In this document: one piece after another, positions 1 through 6,123 of the stretch | How positions within the stretch are numbered: position 1 is the stretch's first letter | Layout: each line of letters opens with the position of its first letter | NCBI GenBank assembly: GCA_004293655.1 | Contig: RDZZ01000045.1 | Span: 1-41,136, forward strand | Direction: 5' to 3' | Origin: Polaromonas sp. | GTDB taxonomy: Bacteria > Pseudomonadota > Gammaproteobacteria > Burkholderiales > Burkholderiaceae_C | DNA: 41,136 nt | The notes under the pieces: generated by a model | Seen by the model: the letters and a program-made list of their open reading frames with translations, nothing else | Databases searched by the model: none | Told to the model about the DNA's origin: nothing | Program-made: the position numbers and the translations under genes

Positions 1-32
1 TGGGCGATATGGGCGATATGGGCGATATGGGC
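1..32. repeat. 9-bp tandem repeat at left edge
   Basis: Three full units of GGGCGATAT plus a partial fourth (GGGC). The unit is a multiple of three, so copy-number change would not shift the frame of the minus-strand ORF, where it encodes Ile-Ser-Pro repeats. The array probably continues beyond the window. Confidence 0.85.
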
Positions 33-253
33 ATGCTGATGGAGCGATCGCCGTGCGCGTGTGTTTGCAGCAGCTCGCAGCGCCAACTGTCTCTGGCGCG
101 CCTCAGCCAGTGCTGCCGGCCTTTGCGCAAGGCCTCGGTAAAGACCGCGGCCAGTGGCAGCGCCAGGAACACCAGCATGAAGGTCTGCGCCAGGCCGGTC
201 AGGGCTGCAGAAAAAACAAGGCCCGGCAACAACCGACGCAGGCGATTGACCAT
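1..253 (-). CDS. Unknown membrane protein, 5' part only
   Basis: An open minus-strand frame starts at ATG (251-253) and reads 84 codons without a stop to the left edge, so the gene is cut by the window. The product begins MVNRLRRLLPGLVF and has one long hydrophobic stretch (about residues 8-42, one or two membrane segments), then a basic region (LRKGRQHWLRRARDS). The last visible codons are Ile-Ser-Pro repeats made by the 9-bp tandem repeat at 1-32. I do not recognise the family; a small two-helix inner-membrane protein or the first helix of a permease would both fit. The hydrophobic segment and the operator-like palindrome upstream (328-341) favour a real gene, but an unusual tail made of a tandem repeat is a warning that the reading may be wrong near the edge. 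Confidence 0.4.
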   Translation of the reverse strand, partial: MVNRLRRLLPGLVFSAALTGLAQTFMLVFLALPLAAVFTEALRKGRQHWLRRARDSWRCELLQTHAHGDRSISMPISPISPISP

Positions 254-327
254 GAAAGACGCCTAGAAAAAGGCAGCGCAACATGGCGATACGTGGATTC
301 TGGGAGTGATTTGACAAAACTTTAAAT

Positions 328-341
328 ACTGATTAATCAGT
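328..341. promoter_or_regulatory. Perfect 14-bp palindrome, operator-like
   Basis: ACTGATTAATCAGT is a perfect inverted repeat in an AT-rich stretch (about 310-355) between the acyl-CoA synthetase stop and the start of the leftmost minus-strand gene. Size and symmetry suit a TetR- or MarR-type dimer. It lies about 75 bp upstream of the leftmost gene, so that gene is its likely target. No matching regulator is visible beside it. Confidence 0.4.
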
Positions 342-360
342 TTTAAATAACCAATTCATC

Positions 361-2178
361 TTAAGAGGCGTCTGTTTGTTGAGCCTTGAAGCGCTCTTCT
401 TCCTGCAGCCGCAGCACGCGCCGCTGCACCTTGCCGGTGGTGGTCATGGGCAGGGCATCAATGAACTCGATGTCTTTGGGGTATTCATAAGGGGCCAGCA
501 GGTTTTTGACGTGGGCCTGCAAACTGGCGGTTAATTCGGCATCAAAATCGGCCCTGTGGCAGTCTCTATGGGCACGAGCAGCTATGAAATCAGGAGCAAG
601 CACCACATAGGCCTTGACAACGGCACCACGCGCCTTGTCGGGCTTGGGCACCACCGCTGCGTTGGCGACTGCCGGGTGCTTGACCAGGCAGTTTTCAATC
701 TCGCCCGGCCCGATGCGGTAGCCTGCGGCCTTGAACACGTCATCGGCCCGGCCTTCGTACCAGAGGTAGCCATCTGCGTCAACCCGCGCCAGGTCGCCCG
801 TGCGGCACCAGTCGCCGGTGAATTTGGCTTGTGTCGCGGCGTCTTTGCGCCAGTAGCCCAGAAAAAAGATCGGGTCTGGCACGCCATGCACGTCAAACCG
901 ATTGACCGCCACATCGCCGGGCACGCCAACGGCGCATTCGTTGCCGTCGTCATCAATCACCGCCACCCGGTGGCCGGGGTAGCCTTTGCCCATGCTGCCC
1001 GGTTTGGCCGGCCACAGCACCGCGCAGTTGCCCACCACGTAATTGATCTCGGTCTGCCCGAACATCTCATTGACCACCACACCCAGCTGGTCACGGCAGT
1101 AGTCAAACACGGCATCGCCCACCGCTTCGCCCGCGCTCATGATGCCCTGCAGCTGCAGCTTGAAGTGCTGCCTTGGTGTGGGGTAGGCTTTCATCATGGC
1201 TTTGAGGGCCGTGGGGAACAAAAAGGTGTGCGTCACGCCTTGTGCGGCCATCAGGCTGAAGGCCAGCTCGGGGCTGAAACGGCCATCCCGATGGGTGTTC
1301 AAGGCAACAATCGGGCGGCCAAAATACAGCGTGGGCAGCAGCGCATCCATCAGCCCGCCGGTCCAGGCCCAGTCGGCGGGGCTCCAGAACACGGCGTCGG
1401 ATTTTTCGTTGGTCAGGCCGTCAAAGCCAAACCAGTTCTGGCTGCAGACAAAGCCCGGCAGGTTGCCGATCAATGCCCGGTGCGGCAGCAGCGCCCCCTT
1501 GGGTGGGCCGGTGGTGCCGCTGGTGTAGATCAAAATGGCCGCCTCTTCGGCTTTGGTTTTGACGGCCTGGAAGGTGTGCTGGTACTTGGCCACTGCGGCG
1601 GCGTAATCCAGCTCACCGCCTGCGACATCCACGGTGACATCCACGGTGACATCTACCGCGATCACACTGCGCAGTGCCGGACACTGGGCACGCACCGCCC
1701 GGATGCTGACAATGCTGCTGTCATCACACATGGCCACCACCGCCTCGCTGTCTTGCAGGCGAAAAGCCAGCGCCTCCGGCCCGAACAGCATCGACAGCGG
1801 CATGGCGACTGCGCCCATCTGGAACACCGCCATGTAGGCCACGGCGGTTTCAAAACGCTGCGGCATCACAATGGCCACCCGGTCGCCGCGCTGCACCCCC
1901 AGACCGGCCAGCACGTGGCTCAGGGCTGCAGCGGCTTTTTCAAGCTCAAAATAAGTATAAAAAATGCTTCCACCGCACGTTCTATAAGGCTTTATAGCTA
2001 TGCTTTTCATAGCATCCGGCTTGTGGGCATCGGCCCGCGCCCAGCGGCTGCAGCAGACCTCGGCAATATTGAAGTGCTCGTCCACCTGCCAGGCAAACCC
2101 CTGGTGCATGGCGGCGTAGGGGTCGGGCATGCGTTTGTCGCTGTCTTGACTGCGCTGGATGTGTGCTTTCTTTATCAT
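361..2178 (-). CDS. AMP-dependent acyl-CoA synthetase (ANL superfamily)
   Basis: 605 codons. The product activates a carboxylic acid with ATP to an acyl-adenylate and transfers it to CoA in the cytoplasm. The ATP/AMP signature YTSGTTGPPKG is near residue 217, followed by MFGQTE, the hinge region YEGRADDVFKAAGYRIGP, and the catalytic lysine in MTTTGKVQRR near the C-terminus. The form is that of acetyl/propionyl- or medium-chain acyl-CoA synthetases; the substrate cannot be read from sequence. ATG at 2178 is only 7 bp from the divergent hydrolase start; ATG at 2130 (MPDPYAAMHQGF) fits the family N-terminus better, and neither has a clear Shine-Dalgarno. Three oddities lie inside: an AT-rich interspersed element at 1953-2013 (residues about 55-75), a 12-bp tandem repeat at 1629-1660 giving VDVTVDVTVDV, and another interspersed element at 544-590. 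All keep the frame and fall in likely surface loops. Confidence 0.9.
   Translation of the reverse strand: MIKKAHIQRSQDSDKRMPDPYAAMHQGFAWQVDEHFNIAEVCCSRWARADAHKPDAMKSIAIKPYRTCGGSIFYTYFELEKAAAALSHVLAGLGVQRGDRVAIVMPQRFETAVAYMAVFQMGAVAMPLSMLFGPEALAFRLQDSEAVVAMCDDSSIVSIRAVRAQCPALRSVIAVDVTVDVTVDVAGGELDYAAAVAKYQHTFQAVKTKAEEAAILIYTSGTTGPPKGALLPHRALIGNLPGFVCSQNWFGFDGLTNEKSDAVFWSPADWAWTGGLMDALLPTLYFGRPIVALNTHRDGRFSPELAFSLMAAQGVTHTFLFPTALKAMMKAYPTPRQHFKLQLQGIMSAGEAVGDAVFDYCRDQLGVVVNEMFGQTEINYVVGNCAVLWPAKPGSMGKGYPGHRVAVIDDDGNECAVGVPGDVAVNRFDVHGVPDPIFFLGYWRKDAATQAKFTGDWCRTGDLARVDADGYLWYEGRADDVFKAAGYRIGPGEIENCLVKHPAVANAAVVPKPDKARGAVVKAYVVLAPDFIAARAHRDCHRADFDAELTASLQAHVKNLLAPYEYPKDIEFIDALPMTTTGKVQRRVLRLQEEERFKAQQTDAS
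544..590 (-). repeat. Interspersed ATAGC element inside acyl-CoA synthetase gene
   Basis: On the minus strand the segment reads TTTCATAGC, then about 25 nt, then AGGGCCGATTTT. The copy at 13851-13908 has the same layout (ATAGC ... AGGGGCCTTTTTT, 42-43 nt). It encodes the extra residues FIAARAHRDCHRADF between the conserved AYVVLAP and LQAHV segments, where relatives I recall have a shorter loop. Confidence 0.5.
1629..1660. repeat. 12-bp tandem repeat in acyl-CoA synthetase gene
   Basis: About 2.6 units of GTGACATCCACG, read on the minus strand as Val-Asp-Val-Thr repeats. The unit keeps the reading frame. Confidence 0.8.
1953..2013. repeat. AT-rich palindromic element inside acyl-CoA synthetase gene
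   Basis: AT-rich stretch in a GC-rich gene, with GCTATG (1997-2002) and CATAGC (2008-2013) as inverted arms. Read on the minus strand it gives MKSIAIKPYRTCGGSIFYTYF, an extra stretch just before the conserved ELEKAAAALSHVL. On the minus strand it shares AAAAGCATAGC with the copy at 29698-29760. Confidence 0.55.
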
Positions 2179-2185
2179 CTAGCGA

Positions 2186-3121
2186 ATGTACAAAGAAAAA
2201 CGATCGTCCCGCAGCGAGTTTGTCCCCATACGCGGCCTGCGCTACCACGTCCGGGTTTGGGATGCCCCGGCCAGCCCGACTCCAGCACAGCCTGCGCTGG
2301 TTCTGGTACACGGCTGGATGGATGTGGCGGCCTCCTACCAGTTCATGGTCGATGCGCTGTCAGACGCCTTTGCAGCGGGCCGCACCATCATTGCGCCCGA
2401 CTGGCGCGGTTTTGGCCAGACCACTTCAGCCGAAGGCGGGGCATCGGACTGCTACTGGTTTGCCGACTATCTGGCCGATCTGGATTTTTTGCTCGACCAC
2501 TATGCAGGGCAAACGCCAGTTGACCTGGTCGGCCACAGCATGGGCGGCAATGTGGCGATGATGTATGCCGGAGTCCGGCCCGGGCGTATTCGCCGGCTGG
2601 TCAACCTCGAAGGCTTTGGCCTGCCTGCGGCCAGGCCCGCCCAGGCACCGGGGCGCTATGTCAAGTGGATGGACGAGCTGAAAAGCCTGCACCGGGGTGA
2701 GCTGGCCCTGAAAGCCTATGACGATGCCGCAGGTGTGGCGCAGCGCCTGATGAAGACCAACCCCCGCCTGTGTCTTGACAAAGCCAGCTGGCTGGCCAGC
2801 CGCTGGGCGCGCCCGGATGCGGCAGGCCGATGGCGCATTCTGGGCGAGGCAGGCCACAAAGTCACCAGCGCCAACATTTACCGTGCAGAAGAAACCCTGG
2901 AGATCTACAAACGCATCAGCGCCCCCGTGCTGGCGGTAGAAGCCCTGAGCGACTCCATGCACCAGTGGTACGCAGGCAAATACACGCTGGCCGACTACCA
3001 TGAGCGCCTCAAACACGTGCCCAAGGCCACGGTAGCCGTGATAGAAGACGCTGGCCACATGCTGCACCACGACCAGCCTGGCGCATTGGCAAGTTTGATT
3101 GAGGGATTTTTAGCTGCCTGA
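2186..3121 (+). CDS. Alpha/beta hydrolase
   Basis: 311 codons, alpha/beta-hydrolase fold esterase/lipase-like protein, probably cytoplasmic since no signal peptide is seen. Visible motifs are the oxyanion segment LVLVHGWMD (about residues 38-46), the nucleophile elbow GHSMGG (about residue 116), and the terminal catalytic His in DAGHMLHHDQP. The acid is probably the Asp in EALSDSMH. The natural substrate is unknown. It is divergent from the acyl-CoA synthetase with only 7 bp between the outermost starts, so the two share a promoter region or one starts further in. An inverted-repeat element begins 10 bp after the stop. Confidence 0.88.
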   Translation: MYKEKRSSRSEFVPIRGLRYHVRVWDAPASPTPAQPALVLVHGWMDVAASYQFMVDALSDAFAAGRTIIAPDWRGFGQTTSAEGGASDCYWFADYLADLDFLLDHYAGQTPVDLVGHSMGGNVAMMYAGVRPGRIRRLVNLEGFGLPAARPAQAPGRYVKWMDELKSLHRGELALKAYDDAAGVAQRLMKTNPRLCLDKASWLASRWARPDAAGRWRILGEAGHKVTSANIYRAEETLEIYKRISAPVLAVEALSDSMHQWYAGKYTLADYHERLKHVPKATVAVIEDAGHMLHHDQPGALASLIEGFLAA

Positions 3122-3130
3122 TTCGGGAGA

Positions 3131-3273
3131 TTCAACGCAGAGGCGCAGAGAACGCAGAGTAAGCAAGTCAGAGAAAGACAGGAAAAAAGTAAAAAAGTAA
3201 AAAAGTAAAAAAGAAATCGAAATATTGATTCTTTCTCTGCGCTCCTCTGCGTTCTCTGCGCCTCTGCGTTGAA
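3131..3273. repeat. GCAGAG-type inverted-repeat element, copy 1
   Basis: Perfect 29-bp inverted repeat: TTCAACGCAGAGGCGCAGAG... at 3131-3159 against its complement at 3245-3273. The loop of about 85 bp carries AAAAAGT tandem units. It starts 10 bp after the hydrolase stop and ends 77 bp before prfB. Reading through it gives artefact peptides such as LCVLCASALN; I regard those as non-coding. It could fold into a strong RNA hairpin and stop transcription. Confidence 0.85.
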
Positions 3274-3350
3274 TGAATCCGCCCCCAGCAATGCATGAGA
3301 AAATACTGAATCAGCCACTCTCGGCCCCCAATTTTCAGGATTGAACCCTC

Positions 3351-4455
3351 ATGGAAGCAGAACACATCAACGCCATCGCCCACCAGCTCACCGACCTGAG
3401 CAACCGCGTCAATGAACTTCGGGGGTATCTTTGACTACCCTGCCAAAGAACGCAAATTAAACGAAGTCAACGCCGCCCTGGAAGACCCCAAGGTCTGGGA
3501 CGTGCCCAAACGCGCCCAAGAGCTGGGCCGCGAGAAAAAGTCCCTCGAAGACGTGGTGCATGTCATTGACCGCCTGAGCGCCGAGCTGCAAGACAACATC
3601 GAGCTGTTCGACATGTCCAGGGACGAAGGCGACGACACCGGCATGGCCAGCATTGAAGGCGAAGCCGCCAAGGTGGCGGTGGAAGTCGAAAAAATGGAGT
3701 TCCGCCGGATGTTCAGCAACCCGGCTGACCCGCTCAACTGCTTTTTAGACATCCAGTCCGGCGCGGGCGGCACTGAGGCTTGCGACTGGGCCAGCATGCT
3801 GCTGCGCCAGTACCTCAAATACGCCGAGCGTAAAGGTTTCAAGACCCAGATCGAGGACGAAACCGCAGGCGACACTGCCGGTATCAAGGGCGCGACCATC
3901 AAGATTGAAGGCGAATACGCTTTCGGCCTGCTGCGCACCGAGACCGGCGTACACCGGCTGGTACGCAAGTCGCCGTTTGACTCGTCCGGCGGGCGGCACA
4001 CCTCGTTTGCGTCGGTGTTTGTCTATCCTGAAATTGATGACTCGATTGAAATCGACATCAACCCGTCAGACGTGCGCACCGACACCTTCCGGGCCAGCGG
4101 CGCGGGCGGCCAGCACATCAACAAGACCGACTCGGCCGTGCGCCTGACGCACATCCCCACCGGCATCGTGGTGCAGTGCCAGGACGGGCGCAGCCAGCAC
4201 AGCAACCGTGACGTGGCCTGGAAACGCCTGCGCTCGCGTCTTTATGATTTTGAACTGCGCAAACAGCAAGAAGCCCAGCAAAAGCTCGAAGACACCAAAA
4301 CCGACGTCGGCTGGGGCCACCAGATTCGCAGCTATGTGCTGGACCAGAGCCGCATCAAGGACCTGCGCACCAACCACGAAACCTCGGCCACGCAGAAGGT
4401 GCTCGATGGTGATCTGGACCCGTTCATTGAGGCTTCACTCAAACAAGGCGTGTAA
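3351..4455 (+). CDS. prfB: Peptide chain release factor 2 (programmed +1 frameshift)
   Basis: RF2 recognises UGA and UAA and triggers peptide release on the ribosome. Translation starts at ATG 3351 ([16 protein letters not shown]), reads 27 codons to CTT TGA, shifts +1 at 3432 and continues as [13 protein letters not shown] to TAA at 4453-4455, giving 367 residues. The SPF codon-recognition tripeptide is at about 207-209 and the catalytic GGQ at 252-254. The 3' end (4303-4455) is duplicated at 5158-5310. The copy here keeps the canonical residues ([14 protein letters not shown]), so it is the functional end. The stop overlaps the next gene's start (TAATG). A gene finder that ignores the shift would start wrongly at the internal ATG 3412. 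Confidence 0.97.
3420..3435 (+). promoter_or_regulatory. RF2 autoregulatory +1 frameshift site
   Basis: CGG GGG TAT CTT TGA C: an internal Shine-Dalgarno-like GGGGG, the slippery CTT, the in-frame UGA and the following C. This is the classic prfB arrangement: low RF2 slows termination at UGA and favours the shift, so RF2 level controls its own synthesis. Confidence 0.97.
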
Positions 4456-5123
4456 TGGCAGCGTTGATTTTTGACATGGACGGCACGATGATTCACTCGA
4501 TGCCTTTTCATCAGCAAAGCTGGGCGCTATTTGCGAAAAAGCACAACCTTGACATTGACATCGCTGACCTGATGCGACGAACGACTGGACGCACAGGCGC
4601 TGAGTGCATGAACGACTTGTTTCAGCGCCAAATAGAGCCTGCAGCAGCCTGGCAACTGATTGCAGAAAAGGAGGCGATGTACCGGGAACTGTTTGCGCCT
4701 GAGTTTCAAGAAGTCACCGGATTCAAGCAGTTTGCGTTAAAAGCGCAGGGCTTGGGATTCAAATGGGGTGTAGGCAGCGCGGGCGACAAACACAACATTT
4801 CATTTGCCATGTCGCATCTAAAAATGGCGACCCAACCAGCAGTCATTGTGGGCGGGGACGAAGGCCTGCCCGGCAAGCCAGACCCAGCTATATTTTTAGA
4901 AGTCGCCAGGCGTTTAGGAGTAACACCTGCCAGTTGCATCGTTTTTGAAGACGCGCCTTTCGGCATTGAGGCGGCGCGGCGCGCTGGCATGCGTGCTGTG
5001 GCGATTTGCAGTACCCACAGTCCGGCAGAGCTGGCGGGCCCACACGTGCTGGTCAGCGTACACGACTATACCGAACTTGACCCCCATTTTTTATCAGGAC
5101 TAAGCCCTGTTGAACATGCGTGA
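4455..5123 (+). CDS. HAD-superfamily phosphatase, beta-phosphoglucomutase-like
   Basis: 222 codons. Motif I is [10 protein letters not shown] (Asp7 nucleophile and Asp9), followed by a helical cap, motif II VGSAGD, a lysine in GLPGKPDP, and motif [18 protein letters not shown]. The order is that of the CbbY/PGMB-like subfamily, acting on small phosphorylated metabolites; the substrate is unknown. ATG overlaps the prfB stop (TAATG), so it may be translationally coupled. The gene is more AT-rich and more loosely coded than its neighbours and lies exactly between the prfB 3' end and a decayed copy of that end (5158-5310). I infer it arrived by insertion or by a duplication event there. Confidence 0.9.
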   Translation: MAALIFDMDGTMIHSMPFHQQSWALFAKKHNLDIDIADLMRRTTGRTGAECMNDLFQRQIEPAAAWQLIAEKEAMYRELFAPEFQEVTGFKQFALKAQGLGFKWGVGSAGDKHNISFAMSHLKMATQPAVIVGGDEGLPGKPDPAIFLEVARRLGVTPASCIVFEDAPFGIEAARRAGMRAVAICSTHSPAELAGPHVLVSVHDYTELDPHFLSGLSPVEHA

Positions 5124-5157
5124 CGATAGCGGCCAGGGCGTCATGGCAGCCGCTCCA

Positions 5158-5310
5158 GACGTCGGCTGGGGCCACCAGATTCGCAGTTATGTGCTGAACC
5201 AGAGCCGCATCAAGAACCTGCGTGCCAACTGCGAAACCTCGGCCACGCAAAAAGTGCTGGACAGTGATCTGGACCCGTTCATTGAAGCGAGTTTGAAGCA
5301 GGGTGTGTGA
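5158..5310 (+). pseudogene. Duplicated 3' end of prfB (decayed fragment)
   Basis: 153 bp aligned without gaps to 4303-4455 and mostly identical. It encodes [17 protein letters not shown]... through to ...[10 protein letters not shown] with its own stop (TGA). It differs from the intact copy at conserved positions (Asp to Asn twice, Thr to Ala, His to Cys, Gly to Ser), as expected of a copy freed from selection. An in-frame ATG at 5116 could give a peptide of about 64 residues without the GGQ domain, so no release activity is expected. The two copies lie 855 bp apart as direct repeats with the HAD gene between them. Confidence 0.9.
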
Positions 5311-5326
5311 TGCGCGGCCTCTTCGC

Positions 5327-5360
5327 TATACTTGTGACACATTCAAGTTTTTGGTGACAC
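5327..5360 (+). promoter_or_regulatory. Promoter and operator-like repeats of the toxin-antitoxin pair
   Basis: TATACT (5327-5332) is a good -10 box. Two direct copies of GTGACAC follow at 5334-5340 and 5354-5360, 20 bp apart (two helical turns), the second ending 3 bp before the antitoxin ATG. Such spacing fits cooperative binding by an autoregulating antitoxin. No convincing -35 box was found. Confidence 0.45.
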
Positions 5361-5363
5361 GCC

Positions 5364-5597
5364 ATGCAAACCATCAATGTCAGAGAACTGAGAAACACCA
5401 TTCCGCACTTGCGGGAAACCCTGGCACGTGAGCACGAAATTGTGCTGGTGTCCAACGGCGAGCCGATCGCGCGGATCTTACCGGTGAACAAACCTCCAAA
5501 GCTTCAATCCATGGCATGGTTTCGCGCCCAAAATCCTTTGCAAACCACTGACAGCACGCAATTGGTTCGCGAAGACCGCGACCGTCGCGGCGCATGA
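5364..5597 (+). CDS. Type II antitoxin, Phd/YefM family
   Basis: 77 codons. The N-terminal part (INVRELRNTIPHLRETL ... IVLVSNGEPIARILPV) is the Phd/YefM DNA-binding fold; the C-terminal 30 residues (MAWFRAQNP ... REDRDRRGA) would wrap and inhibit the toxin. The gene overlaps the toxin start (ATGATGG). Phd-fold antitoxins repress their own operon, and the GTGACAC direct repeats just upstream are the natural candidate site. Confidence 0.9.
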   Translation: MQTINVRELRNTIPHLRETLAREHEIVLVSNGEPIARILPVNKPPKLQSMAWFRAQNPLQTTDSTQLVREDRDRRGA

Positions 5598-6031
5598 TGG
5601 CGCTGGCTTATATTGACACCAGTGCCTTCATCAAACGATTCATTGAAGAACCGGGCACGGCTGAAATTGAGCGCTTCATTGCTGAAGAACGCTACACATG
5701 CATGTTGTCGTCACTTTCGATGGTTGAAATCAAGTCAGTCCTGAAGAGAAAAGTGACGCGCAAAGAAGTCACGCCCGGAACGGCGAAAACCATTCAGGAA
5801 CTTGTCAATTTAGAAATAGCGAGTCAATCCATAGCGTTTCAAACGATTGATGCGGCCACGTTTGAGAAGACAGGCCAGTTGATTGACGGTTTGACGACGC
5901 AACTGGGCGCGCTGGATGCCATCCACCTGGCATGTGCAAAGACCGCCAATTGTGAATTGATCGTGTCAGCTGACAAGCAGTTGATTCGTGCCGCCACTGA
6001 ACTTGGCCTGCAGACTTTTGACTTGAGCTGA
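5594..6031 (+). CDS. vapC: PIN-domain ribonuclease toxin, VapC-like
   Basis: 145 codons. PIN-domain toxins are Mg2+-dependent RNases, many of which cleave tRNA or rRNA. The acidic metal ligands are visible: Asp8 (YIDTSAFIK), Glu45 (MVEIKSVL), Asp108 (ALDAIHLA) and Asp127 (VSADKQL). Two ATGs are possible (5594 and 5597); both overlap the antitoxin's end and suggest coupled translation. The pair sits directly after the prfB-fragment island and before pepN, the typical setting of an acquired module. All catalytic residues appear intact, so the toxin is probably active. Confidence 0.92.
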   Translation: MMALAYIDTSAFIKRFIEEPGTAEIERFIAEERYTCMLSSLSMVEIKSVLKRKVTRKEVTPGTAKTIQELVNLEIASQSIAFQTIDAATFEKTGQLIDGLTTQLGALDAIHLACAKTANCELIVSADKQLIRAATELGLQTFDLS

Positions 6032-6123
6032 AAGCCCGGCTCACGTTGCGCTGCAGTTGAATTGCCACCCCTTTGATACACCGCTGATATGCAGCCGCCA
6101 GACCACTGAAGAAAGAATACCCC

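Noticed and set aside
556-2523. 655-codon plus-strand ORF
   Set aside because: It runs antisense to the acyl-CoA synthetase and into the hydrolase; composition is His/Gly/Arg-rich as expected of a GC-rich antisense frame, and no motif is visible.
2995-3318. Small ORF giving NAEAQRTQRSAEK and LCVLCASALN
   Set aside because: It is the translation of the inverted-repeat element; the same peptide appears from the other element copies because of the repeated DNA, not because of a protein family.
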